Of a stretch of 64,000 bases of DNA, positions 52,269-64,000 are shown piece after piece. The notes beneath the pieces are model-generated. The model saw only the letters and a list, made by a program, of their open reading frames with translations, was not told the DNA's origin and ran no database searches. Location: the NCBI GenBank assembly GCA_032173965.1, contig CM063284.1, positions 116,348,410 through 116,412,409 of the forward strand, read 5' to 3'. Positions within the stretch are counted from its first letter, which is position 1. Every line of letters starts with the position of its first letter. The position numbers were made by a program, and so were the translations under genes. Source of the DNA: Sitta carolinensis. Taxonomy: Eukaryota > Chordata > Aves > Passeriformes > Sittidae.

Positions 52269-55200
52269 ATAATAAAAAGGCTGAAAGCTAAATGTAGCTG
52301 GATGCTTGGGGCACGTATGCAGACCACTTTTCTCTCCATTGCTGGGCGCTGCTAAGAGAGGAACTTCCAAGCTCTCTAGTATCCACTGTGAAAGTTTCCA
52401 ACACTCTTTTTTTCTTATTAACAAAATAAAAATAATTATTAAAAAAATCACATTGCTCAACATAGACCATATTTTAGACGTTCGGGTTGCTTGCAAACTT
52501 AATGGTGAGGTGATAGAGAGCTTCTTTGAAGAGGTCTGCACCAGACCTACAACAGCAGCAGAAAAATTCTAGTAATCACTTCTAAAATAAGCTGCAGTCT
52601 GGGGGAAAATTAACCATTTCTTTTATGAGGTTTGTAACAGGTGATCAGAACAATTACATTCTGTATGTTTCCCTATCTCCAGCTACTAAAAGTGGGGAGT
52701 ATTGCTTGTTTCTTCTTGTTTTGTGTTGTGAATGTTCTCAGGGTTTTGCAGAGATCCTTTTGATAGATTTTCCTCTAGGTTAAAACCACAGCTGCTTGGA
52801 AAAAAGTAATTATTTTTGGTCTTAGACATAATGTGAAGTTTGAAACAGTTTTATGAAACAAAATTTCCCCTCCTGAAGTATTGGTGAATGCCACAGATTC
52901 ACACATCTTGTCCTGTCTTTCTGTTAACTTGAACTGCTTATTTTCAGTCTCTTTTGAGCTGTTTTTAGTAAGAAGTTTAAAGATCATTATTGAAGCCATT
53001 GCACAGGCTCTTAGAAGAGCATTATATGCTTGTGATTGCAAGTGTAACCAAATTACTGATTCATTGATACTAATTGGATAATCATATTTGACCAAATATC
53101 TTACTAAATATTTAACAATGTGATGACATTTCTGTTATTAACTGTAAATCCTGGTTAGGTTATTTAAACAGGCGGAAAAGCCTCATATTTGTAATCAAAA
53201 AATTATTTTATTGCCTCTTCAATAACAAAGGAAAGTTTTGATCACAGGCAAGGATTGCACAGTCCTTTTAGGAAAATAAAAATTTCTAGGGATGTTGCAT
53301 TGTAACAATGCTAGTAAAAATGAGGTCTAGTGGAATACTCTCTATTGCAGTCAAAACTTTGTGCAGTGATGGGAGATTTCAGTTGGGACACGTTCCTTTT
53401 GGATTTGGTTAATGCAGAAACCTGAAGAGTTGTGTCAAAGGAGCGCTGTAAAGGTTTCCCTGTTTGCGTAGAGGGGTCACTTAACCTGAGTATAGTTTTT
53501 TCCCACATGAGTTATTTGCTGTTTTGAACTGAAAAGCTTCCGATGAATGCTTGCAGTATTTCCCGTTAATGCTCAAACAGTATTAGGGCTTCTGTAAGAC
53601 ATGTTTGCAAGTCCAGGTGGGTCAGGCCGGTGGCGAAGCTGAAGGCAGTGTACTGAAGTAGGATGTGCTGTTCAGCCCGGGCTTGGCATAGGGGGTGGGT
53701 GTCATGGGCAGCGGGCCTGTCCTGCCCCAGCACATGGGGAGGCTCCGTGCCAGGTCTGTGCCCCATGGCTGGCAGCTCTGCAGCCTAAGGGTACAACAAA
53801 ACCTAAACAAAGACAACCCAGGCATGATTTTTTGCAAAGCTGGAAAGACCTGAGTAATTGGGGCTTCTCAGGTTTTCCCAGAGCTGCTGAAGTGTGGCAG
53901 TGAGGCTGTGTTTTGCCATGTCCAAGGCAGCCTATAGCAGTTGGCCTTTTGGGGTTTGCTTTTATTTGTAGTGTGTGGTGTGATAGGTGGGGGTTGCTAA
54001 GGTGGGAGGAAGTGGAAAAAAGTAACCAGAAAGAAAGAGGGTGGAAATAAATGCAGGTGTCTCCTTGAATCCTGTGCCTTAAATCTATCCCTTATTTCTC
54101 ACTCATTTTTACATTAATTTTCAGATGGAAAGCCTTTATAGTGTGCTGGTTGGTAATTGCTCTTGTGAATCTGGTGTTATTCAAAGAATTGTGTGTGGTT
54201 AGCAAGGGTACAGGCAACTGTGTGACAAATGGTGTGTGTGTCTGAAGGTCTTCCTTCCCCCAGTTCCCTTAAATCCTCATGTCCAAACCCTTACAAATTT
54301 GTCCGCTCTGAACAAGTCACTAAGTGCTCAGATTTATGAGTTGGTTAACTGATGCCCATAAGTAATACGGGTGATACTTTTATGTTACTTTAATGTTCCC
54401 TGTATACAAGAGAAAACTGCAAATTTTAGTAAATAATTAAACTGTCTTTCTGACAAATGAGTCTTTTGTGTGTAGGTGAGGCTTTAGCCTTTACTTTTCC
54501 AACAGAAAAGTTACTGTATTAATTTAGCTTCACCATTTAGCTATCAATTTAGCTTCATCATTAAGACAGACATTAGCTCCATAATTTCTCATCATTTATA
54601 TTTCCATGAATAGCTTGTTAGCACAAATACAAACTACTGGATTTTAATGGAAGAAAGTCTTAAATGCTGTCTATATTGTAGCAGTGATAAAAAGGCAAAC
54701 TCCCAACTATGACTTAATTTTTAAAACTCTTTCAGAGGAAGAAGTGAGGTACAATATGCAGAAACATCCCATGATTTTATGAGGGTTCTGACAAGATACT
54801 GAAACCTGATGGAAGTTTTCCTCCTGATTTCTTTCTGCCTGCACAATCTGACTAACTTTCAGTGATTCGCATTTTACCCAAGGTCAGCAGTCATGGAAAA
54901 TACCATGTCGTAGTTGTGCACTAAAAATCTTTCTTGGAAAATGAGGTTGGAAGGCATGATGCAAAAAATAAAAAGGAGGTTATGACCTAAAGGACACATT
55001 CCAAGGGCCCAAATATGACAACAAAGCTCCTAAGGGTATTCTTAAGTATATAAAAGCTGATTAGCTCTTAGCTTCCAACATTGTGACTTTTCTGAGATGT
55101 AGACGTGCACCTAGAAGAAGCCAAGCCAAAACCAAGGATCTTTGTGCTGCCACTTGGGTTCTTCTCTGAAAGCTGCATTGTAGCATTCTGGTTCTTTTGC

Positions 55201-56659
55201 TGCCCTTATGCTAAATGCATTCTCCTTAAAAAAAAGAAGTTAAAAAAAAAAAAAGGAAGGAGGGAGGGATATAACTTAATTTAAGCATTTTCTTTTAAAA
55301 GTTGGAATTCAATAAAAGAGTGCTAGTTACCATATAAGCTACTGCTTTAGTAGAGCATTGTAATATATGACTTTGAAAGCTTATTGGCGTATGGGAACTA
55401 ACCAGAAGCCCTTGCTGGCATGATGTAGGGCTGGCTTTGCTGTGTAGTGACCTATATAGCTATTTTGGGTGTGGTTTTGCTTGGCTTTCATGGGAGCTGA
55501 GCCCAACCTTCCTCTGACATAGACAGTTGCTGTGATGAGAGGGCCTTGAGGGGAATGGTGGGGAATAAATAACTTTGTGAATCAATTGTCCAGAAAAAGT
55601 CATTGCAGCCAAAATGTCTGTCCTCTTCGTAATGGTTCTGAGGGGAAAATAAAATTTCATATATATGGTCTTGATCCTAGAGGTTATTCTGTGCAGGTTT
55701 CACTAAATATGGGCTTGTGTTTGGGGAGAGCAATGCAGAAACCTACCTGCCTGGGAGTAGCTGGCGTGTGGCAAATTTAGTGCTGGATAGTTTTGGAAGC
55801 ACTTTATTTTAATGTCCTTGAGCCACTTTTTAAGCTGTTCAGCTGAGCTTTCTGCTTACTGCTAGAACTTCAACAGGTAGCTGGCTTTAAAATTTCTCTG
55901 TGATTTTGAAAGAAATTGACCTCCCCACAGTTTATTTTGATCTCTATCTACAAAGTAAGTGTCACTTGAAACATTTTCTGGAGGTGTACATCAGATGTAC
56001 AAAGTATGATTCCTTCTGTGCAGCAGAGGCAATCCTGCTTTGAAAACAAAACTTTTTATTTCTCCTTCCTGCCCATTCTGCTCCCTTCTCCCCAGCTTTC
56101 CCATAGATTTTCTTCCTCTTCAGGTTGTGCCTTTCCTGTTGGGTTTTTAATCTTTTTTCCAATTCATAGTGCTTTCTGTTTGCATAGTGGAGTTGTGTTT
56201 TCTTGTCAGCCCTAGATAATTAGGATATGTGGCAAAGCAAACATGCATTTTGATTTCTAATAATGCTGCTTTCTACCCAAGCCATGGAGTATGCCTAAGC
56301 TGGTGTGGGGAGGGCTGGCTGGCTGCACCAAAAACTTGATGAGGTCTCATATCAGTCCCTGGATGCTGTCATGGCAAGGGGATGGGCAGCAGCAGATAGC
56401 CAGAGCAGGGGACTGCTGCAGTGAGCTGGCAGCTTCCCAAAGGTTCTTCACGACCCTTTGAAGAGGAAGATCCTCTTGTTACAAGTTTTGTTTTCATGAA
56501 AGTGACATTCCCCTATCTTTTAATAGTGGATAGGTAGAGCTGTAGTAGTTTCTCTTGCTCTGTGCACTGAGTAGTTGTGAGTGGGGAAGGTCTAGTCCCA
56601 TGACAGTTTTGAAATGGACTTAGTCGTTGTGGGCTCTCCCTCACCGAGCAGAGAAATTT

Positions 56660-56674
56660 GGGGGGGGGGGGGGG
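56660..56674 (+). repeat. G15 homopolymer
   Basis: Fifteen consecutive G on the sense strand of CHD7 intron 1, with G-quadruplex potential. It is the same length as the run at 34063. Confidence 0.9.
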
Positions 56675-59600
56675 CTTGTGATATTTCTGAAAAAATAGGG
56701 CTGCTTTGGTGACCAGGAACTATGTGGCCAGCAGTAAAGCGGATCAGAACATGGAGCAAGGCCAAGGAAGACTTCAATAAAGGTACTTTTGTCCTCGGTC
56801 TTAAAATAGGAAGCCTATGGATTTATTTACAGGGTAAACAGAATTTGTTAAGTGGGTAGTCACTACATGTGAAGAATACTGGTCATTCTTTGGGAGAGAA
56901 TTCAGGTGAAGACTAAAGCTGAGCTGAAAGCAGGAATTTTAGAAGTTTAGACATCAGTAACTGGTCAAAACGTGGAGAAAGCCGTCATCATAGAAAGCAT
57001 TGAGGTAGTGCTGTTCCAGGAGAAATGTGAAACAAGCTCTTACATAACAGAAACGGAGAAACTCAGTTCAAGTCTTTGGTATTAACTTGGATGAGCTTGT
57101 TAGTGGGAAGTCTGAGTTGATGACAAGTTATGAGAAGGTATTTTTTGCTTCAGAGAGGATCCATCAATGTAGCTGTTGAGATGGAAATCCAAAGCTGAAA
57201 TGCTACCTGGTAAAGTGTCTTGCAGGAAAGTGTATGTCAATCTGTACTGTAGAGAAGGGCAGTTTAGTATTTCTTCAAGTTGAAGATTTAACAGCCAGAA
57301 ATGCAATACAACTGACATGGTTTGTAGTACTTGATAGAATGAGAATTGAGGGAAGGAGAGTAATGATGAGGCTAACAGATGTTCAGAAATCATTCTGATA
57401 AGGCTGAGATAAAAGTGCATTAAGGATCAGAGATCGGTAAATTTCAAGGATGGGTCCTAATTGGTTGTTCAGAGTATAACAAATGTTTTCAAAACCTTAC
57501 CTGATCCTGGAGAGGAGAGCATATCTGAAGTCCAGGAATCAGGCATCCCAAGTATCCTGCTGCTTGAAGTTCTCTATTTAAATGCATATTGTTTCGTCAT
57601 GTGGGATAAGAAGTACTGAAACAACCATAACTGCAGTTACTGTCTTGAAATGAGATCTAAGATTATGATTTTGTTTTCTCATCTCAACAGTCTGATATAT
57701 ATCTAGGGAAGTCCTGTGGATTTTTGAGAATGTCCTCTGGTTTGTGCTGCGTCTGGACTGAAGTAGCTGCTTGTTGGATTTGCTGGTTTGTTGTGAGACA
57801 AAAAAGCAGGCAGCTCATCATTTCCAGTTCTTGGTTTGAGAAGTACCAGGATTATGTTGCTAGTTCCTGGAAAGATCAGGCAGCTTCACAGGGTGGTGCA
57901 GTTGTGTCAGGCTGCCTTAAAGAAGGCCCTCTGACACAGTAGCCAGTGTCTATGTGAGTTCAGAGTTTCCTTTAAACGCTGATGAGGGGACTCTCTCTAA
58001 GAGTATAATTCTTGCCTTGAGTTGTTTTAACTGTGAAGAATTAAACTGAGAGTTTATAGTGAGCAATTTAATATCTCTCTTGATTTAGGAAGGAATCATT
58101 CAGAAAGTGAGTTAAATAGGGGTTTCTGGACTGCCTCAGGATATTAGTCTGGGAGAGAACTGCTAAGTAATTCAGTTTATTTATCAGTACTATTGTGAGG
58201 TGTCTGCTGTGCTTTGCATTCACTCAGCTCTGTAAGTGGGGTGTAGCCTCACTCATCTTTACTTTAGTCATCATTCTTTCATTGGGGAGAAGTGAATAAG
58301 CAGACTTCAGCTTCACTTCCCCTTTATTTCTGTATTGATCTCTACAAAGATACATTGTCCTTTTCATTTTTTGGTTTGTTTTTTGTACAGAAGTAAGTGA
58401 AATATGCTTTTTAAAATTCTGATGTAATCTTTACAGAGGTAACTGAAAAGAATTTGCCTGTTTTACCTGCACTTCTTCTTACTACAGTTCTGCAGTATTT
58501 TCCAGCCCATTCTGTCTTCTCTCACAGAAGCGACTGACTCTTAGTGAACATACTTTTATAGTTCAAACAGGATTTGAACCTTGTGGCAGCCATGCTGAAG
58601 GAAGGGGTTGTTTTGTAGAAATGGCATGGCTGTTGGAAGAATCAGCTTGTTACAGGAAGCACTAGAACAGAAATATGTCTTACAGCTTGGGTCCAAGAAT
58701 CTTTGTAGTATGTAGTAGTCTTAGGAGTTGAGCATATTAGAAGTTGCACTGGAACTATTTAAAAAAAAAAAAAAAAAGGAGTGAGGGATGTTGTGTGGCT
58801 TTTTAGTTACCATGGCTAGAATTAGAGAAATGCTGTGGTTAAGGTGACCGAGTTCTTGAATGTTGAGTTCTCAGAGAAGTAAGTAAGGCAGGTCTCATGC
58901 CCCCCGCTACCCCTGCCCAAAGCATGACTACTTAATTTTGTGAGGTTAAAAAATAAAACCTTGGCTACAGAAAAAATGTCAGATGAAAGCCATTGCTTCC
59001 ATAGCTCTTCTCATAAGAAATTTCCCTAACATTGGGATTTAAATGATTGATCTCCTTGATCTCTTTCTCCTCTTCACTTTTCTGTCTCTCTTCTCTCAGA
59101 AGAAACCAGGACACTTACCTTTCTGCCTGCCTCTCTGGATGGACAGCATTCGGCTTGTCACTGGTTCACATCTGACTTCCCCGAGATTGCCGCATGACCA
59201 GTGGCACAACTGGACTGTGCAGTATGGGGCTGGTTGGGCAATGCAAATTTTGGCTGTCTGAGGAACTGGGCTAGGAGGGGTTCTTAGATATTAGTGGATA
59301 TTAGTGTCAGCTGGGATGCAGGCTGTGTGCCCGAATTTACCTGGTGGTGGGGCTTCTGGGATCTTCTGCTGTCTTCCTTTGTGTGCCTGTGTGTCACTTG
59401 GTGTTTGGTGGTGTGTCCTGTGGCTGTGCAACGTTAAGATTTTTGGTGGGAAGCTGGAAGAATCAGGAAGGCTAAAAATCCCTGCTCTAATTTGACAAGG
59501 TATGGCAATGGTGGTGTTTTGGGGCAGGGTGCTTTTTCTCTTCAGTTTATGCTGGAAACAGCGGTTTCTGTGTGAGGAGCCACCAGGTAGGCAATGAACT

Positions 59601-59954
59601 TTGAATAGTGAGATCCATTCAGTGTGGCTGTGGGAATGATACACTTGATATTACCTTGACTTCTCTCTTCTGGAGTGAACATCCACAGCAGGCAGTCCAT
59701 CACATAAGGAGGCAAATTGATCCATGGACAGAAATCACTGGGCAGAAAACCTGGGGACTAGGCAGCTGTAGCACCTGCTTCCACCTTGTTGGCTTGACTG
59801 CCTCCTTCAAGCGAGGTATTTTCTCTTAGGCACATAAGCTGTCCTCTGGTAGGTTTATTTTGGATACTGGTGACAAAAGTTCTTGCTCTTTTCTGCTTAT
59901 CCGAAATACTTGTTTCTCCATCATAATGCTTATTGAGATTGGTGGTCATTCCCA

Positions 59955-60012
59955 GGGTTGTTTGGGGTTTTGTTTTTTGTTTGTTTGTTTTTTAAATTAA
60001 AAAACAACCCCC
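59955..60012. repeat. T/G-rich and A/C-rich inverted block
   Basis: A GGTTGTTTGGGG and (TTTG)n stretch is followed by TTTTTTAAATTAAAAAAC and AACCCCCC. The two halves are largely complementary and could fold into a hairpin. Probably simple-sequence origin. Confidence 0.55.
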
Positions 60013-60146
60013 CAAAAACTAGAGGGAAATCTGCTAAGCTTTCTTTACCTTCCTCATCTAGGAGGAGGATCCTTGTCTTGGTATTATGTTTGTAAGAACT
60101 TTTTTTCTTCTGATAGGGTATTTTACTTAAATCTGTGTAAAAGTAC

Positions 60147-60171
60147 TTTTTTTTTTTTTTTTTTTTTTTTT
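60147..60171 (+). repeat. T25 homopolymer
   Basis: Twenty-five uninterrupted T in CHD7 intron 1. No mobile element body is recognised next to it. Confidence 0.85.
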
Positions 60172-60420
60172 GGGATGATAAGTTTTTTGTAGCTCTGAAG
60201 ATAAGCTGAAAGCTATGGAATGTTGTCTTATGGTCCATCTAATCATTCGTAAGCCAGAGTATGGTTTGAGAAATGCAGTGAGCTAATTTAACCAGACATT
60301 GTTCTGAAAGGAGAAGTTTCCTCTCTGCCTTTGTCCCCCTGCACCCTTCCTCACAACCACATGGCTCTACTACTTTTTTCGGCAGCAGTGCTTGTCAGGT
60401 CCTTCTGCAAGCCACTTTAG

Positions 60421-60790
60421 TTCACCAAAATGGCAGAAAAATAACTCTGTAAAATGGAGAGCATTTTGCTGTTGTAATGAATCAAACTGGCTCATAAAAG
60501 GATCTGATGAACACCAGAGCTGGTGCTAAGGACGAGGGGGGCCGCTGGCTTGGAGAGCAGCAAGCCCTTTTCATCTTTTCATTTTGGTGGCAGTGAGCAA
60601 GTGGATTGGATCAGTTGCCTGGGAACCTTCATGGGAGAAAGAGAAATAGAGTAATCATCTGTGAAGCAAAGGATACAAAAAGAAAAATGTGCTGGCCTGA
60701 GTTGAAATGGATATTAAAATTTGTTTATTCCATTGATGCTATGGATTGCATGCTATAAATGATTTGTTAGAATTAATAATCCACTGCCCA
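60421..60790. promoter_or_regulatory. Possible non-coding regulatory element in CHD7 intron 1
   Basis: A stretch free of simple repeats with complex sequence, AATGAATCAAA, CACCAG-AG-CTGGTG (near-palindrome at about 60,511-60,524), AATGATTTGTTAGAATTAAT and other homeodomain-like motifs. It has the texture of a conserved enhancer, but conservation cannot be tested here. Confidence 0.2.
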
Positions 60791-63700
60791 GAAATCAGTT
60801 TTCCTCTTCAGGGAGGAAAACAAAAGCCTAAAAGATTTACTAATGTATAAATAACTTGTTTGCTCTTTCAGATGTGAAGTATTTAATCTTGAAAACAATT
60901 TATTCACAAGAAGGGGGAGGATTGGGTTGTTGTTGGTTTTGGGTTGGTGGGCTTTGTTGGGTTTTTTTGCAAGCTTGAAATCCTCCATTAGATTCATCAG
61001 TTTTGAGTCGACTTGTCTTTCTCAAATTATATCAAGTCAGTGTTGTTTCAGCGTCATCAAGTTTCATCAGTCAGTAATTCAGTGGATGCCGTTATTCAGA
61101 GTATTCCCAACTATTTACATTTTCCTGCTGGTTTGAGATGGAATAAGTGCTTGGTCCTAGTAGGTGGCTGAGGCTGTTACTTTCTATCATAGTCTCAAGA
61201 TTTCTGATAGTGAAATAAATGCACTCCTACTTATTTAAGTTGGTGAAAAAAGTACATTGCAAGTCAAATAACATGCTGCATAGTCACTTCTGTAATACTT
61301 CTCTTGCTGCTCTCCAGAGAGAGAAACGGGCTGTTTACACTGTGTAGCTTAGCAGAGGAATGAACACCTTACAAAAAGTAAGGAATTCTGACTGCAGCTT
61401 CTGCTCAATCCACCTGTCAGCTTGAGGTGACTCTTTCAGCATAGCAGCAACGTGGCATTAGAAGCTGCTGGCTTTCTGAAGAGCCCTGGCTTTTTTGTCA
61501 GCTTACTTTTGTATATCGCCTGCAGTGTGACAGAAAGGGACTTCTTGGCAGGTAGAAGAGTGGAAGCTCATACTTTCCCTCCTGTTTTTCTCAAGATTTG
61601 GGCAATTGTATGTGTGTTAATAGAAAGTAAATTCTTGCCATAGTTATAAAAGAACCAAACTCTCATGTATTTCACCTTCTAGATTACTTTCCTTGGGTTT
61701 TATGTCTAAAAAATTCCTTTCCAGGATCTACAGGGGATGGGAGGAGGTGCAGGAGAGGGGATTTACAAATTCTATCTTATGGGCATTGTAAGCTGCATTT
61801 GGTGCAAACTGTGAGGAGTGGTGGCCCTGACTAGCGTTGTGTGTGTTCAGAGTGAATATTGTAGTTACTAAAAGCAGCTTGTTTACATTAGGAATTGTAT
61901 GTGCTAGCTCTAATGGGCTTTAGGAAGCCCAAAGCACAGCTGTAAAACATCTGTCTCTGGGACCAGATCTTGTCTGTCTGATGAGTTGTTGTCCTTCATT
62001 TCATGTTCAGATTTAGACAAGAAATAAAACTTTTTTTTTTTAATTAGAAAAGTTCTCCAGCCATCCTGCTTGACGACTGGTTTGTACTTGAAAGGCTATC
62101 ATGCTGTTTTCTTGAACACAGAACTTAAAATAGTGACTCAGTATTAACTTAACTCCACTTCCTCTTTAATCCGATCATCTTGTTGCTATATGACCTTACA
62201 ACACCTTAATTTAAAGGCTGCTTATTCCAGTGGATTACATTTGGAGGTGTCTGGTGTGGTAGGCATTGCTGCAGGAAGGGCTTAAATGGAACTTAAGCAT
62301 TGCCTCAAAAAAAAAAAAACCCAAAAAAACCCAAAAAACAAACCAAGGTATGGGAATAGGAACAGCAAGGGTATTTTTCCACTTTGGGTTGCTTACTGTT
62401 GCTAGTATATGGACAAGGCTTGCTCTGAAAGAGCAGGAGAAATTTTGAGCATATAGTTCTGCTATAAGAAAAAGTACATTCACTTCCAGTAAGTGAACTT
62501 GATGTTCCTTGTCTTAATTACACACAGAAGTGTTAGAAGGCAAAATATCTATTTAGTTCATGCATTTCTGAGTGCTTGGATAGTTTTTCTTCTTTTCAAG
62601 GCTAGTGACCTGAGCAAGTGGTTGGAGGCCAGGACCTGAAGTGCTACTCCAAATTGGTGTGCCAGGTTCATAGCGATGTGCTTTGTGTCTGCCATATTGG
62701 GATGTGTAATAGCTGCTGATTACCAAGCAGCACTCAGCAGAGGATCTTGGTTCTTTACCAAGTGTTAATTCTGTCTTGCTACTGCTCTAGTGAAGTAGAT
62801 AAATGCTGTCCTTAAAAGGAGAGTTGGTCTGACATTCTGCACTTAAGAAAAAATAAAAATCTGTCTTAAGTGTTTAGAGTCTGTGTCTGAACAGCCTGCT
62901 ATTTTTCAGAATTTGTCTTCTTCCTTTAAATAATTTTCTTAAGGAGTAAATTCTAAACAATTGTATTTTGTGTATTGAGTTTAGGGACTATAAGCTTTTT
63001 CCTTGTCCTATACAGTTTCTTAAACTCAGCCAAATAGTCTGCCATAATATGTTGAGCTTTGGCTTTGCAGTAGGAAGAGTTTAGAGAGTGTACTCTCTAC
63101 TTTGTGCTAGTAGCCATTTGGGCTCACATTTTCTGTCAGGTGTTTCTTCCATATCAGGTCAGGTCTTTAACCTGACGAAACTAAACTCGAAGCCAAGCAG
63201 TTTATCTGTTGGATGTGATCTGGGGGTTATGGAGAGTTTTATTGTACCTCTGAAAACTTTGATAATTTAGAGTCCTTGAAAATAAACCACTGGTATGTTC
63301 TGCTTTCTCTGACAGAGGTCTAGCAGAAGGCCTTTTCTACACTGGGAATGTGCTGCTGCCTTCTGCTCAGGACAGAATGGCAGCAGCCCTTCCATGGATT
63401 GGAGAAAGCAGGGGTAGGCTGGAAGTTGCAGAGAGACTGGGTTCTTCCATTGCTTACAAAAGCAATCTCCGTGCCTTTTGTTTTTGCAGAGGGAAAATTC
63501 TGTACCCTCACTCAGTTGAGGAAATGGGCATGGTCCCCAATTTTTAGGTAATAGGGAGGGTTTGTTTTCAGCAGCTAAGATGTTGCACAATGACTTGTGG
63601 ATTTGAACCGAGGATTGAATTCAGTCTTCCAGTAATTCCTTTAAGTGCTTAACCTAAATATGTTGTAGTTATTTTAAGTACCTTTTTATAACAGTTGTAA

Positions 63701-64000
63701 AGCTTCAGGCCAGTGCTGTGAGCTGGTACTATCTTTTACAGCTACTGTTTAAATTGGGAAAAGCATGAAAATTTTAATTTTTTTCACCACTTAGTGCTGT
63801 TTTTAAGTCTTTTTCCTTCAAACATAAAGAGATTATTTTAAAGAAAGTTCTGTAATCCTAAAATTTCAGTGTATAACACAACTTCAATTTGAGTTATTAA
63901 AAACACACTTTTTTGAGTTGTTAAAAAAATGAACTTAAAACCCAGTGTATGTACTGAGTACATCCAGAGATATACTGTATATGCTGTAGTATTTAGTATT

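Larger units (their letters stand above)
49846..64000 (+). other. CHD7: CHD7 intron 1, 5' part
   Basis: Sequence after the candidate exon 1 donor to the window end. The first 1.7 kb is still CpG island; the rest is A+T-rich. No reading frame resembling the glutamine/proline-rich N-terminus of CHD7 is present, so coding exon 2 lies further right. It contains T-runs, a G15 run near 56.66 kb and motif clusters listed separately. No independent gene is recognised. Confidence 0.65.

Noticed and set aside
59574..59592. CTCF-like CCACCAGGTAGGCA
   Set aside because: An inserted base shifts the GGC block, leaving too many mismatches.
49846..64000. CHD7 coding exon 2
   Set aside because: I searched for its long Gln/Pro-rich reading frame; no such open frame exists in the window, so it must lie downstream.

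Overview
This is a vertebrate nuclear genomic window, most likely from a bird. It holds the 3' three quarters of RAB2A and, after about 15-19 kb, the CpG-island promoter and untranslated first exon of CHD7, both on the + strand. The order and orientation match human 8q12 (RAB2A then CHD7). The bird assignment rests on compact introns and a short intergenic interval, old CR1 LINE 3' ends, and a decayed solo LTR that resembles avian ERVL-type LTRs. There are no bacterial features, and most open reading frames are chance.

1-34,020: RAB2A. Seven coding exons (exons 2-8) at 141-212, 3642-3709, 13204-13286, 14638-14730, 18239-18350, 27679-27747 and 29917-30012 encode residues 16-212 of a 212-residue Rab GTPase. 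Every junction has AG/GT signals and the reading frame is intact. Exon 1 (residues 1-15 plus one base) lies upstream of the window. The introns contain several perfect inverted repeats, a consensus-perfect CTCF core motif, an antisense LTR and a CR1 tail. Several possible poly(A) signals follow the stop codon.

34,020-48,360: intergenic. It is mostly featureless A+T-rich DNA. The exception is an orphan CpG island at about 36.8-38.1 kb with a TATA box, an inverted E-box pair, a CRE-like site and a near-perfect RFX X-box. It is preceded by a CCAAT box and a strong splice donor near 36.4-36.58 kb. No protein-coding gene can be assigned to it. Two CR1 fragments, an 18-bp tandem repeat and a minus-strand open frame with hydrophobic segments (about 42.2-42.7 kb) are also present.

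48,360-64,000: CHD7 5' end. A roughly 3-kb CpG island covers the promoter and an untranslated first exon that ends at a strong donor (49845/49846). The rest is the 5' part of intron 1. The first coding exon of CHD7 is not in the window. RAB2A acts in ER-Golgi and lysosomal trafficking and CHD7 is a nuclear chromatin remodeller; they are neighbours by synteny, not an operon.

I found no clear new biological system. The best leads are the orphan CpG-island promoter, the CTCF motif in RAB2A intron 6, the perfect intronic hairpins and the minus-strand open frame at 42 kb. All coordinates were read by eye.
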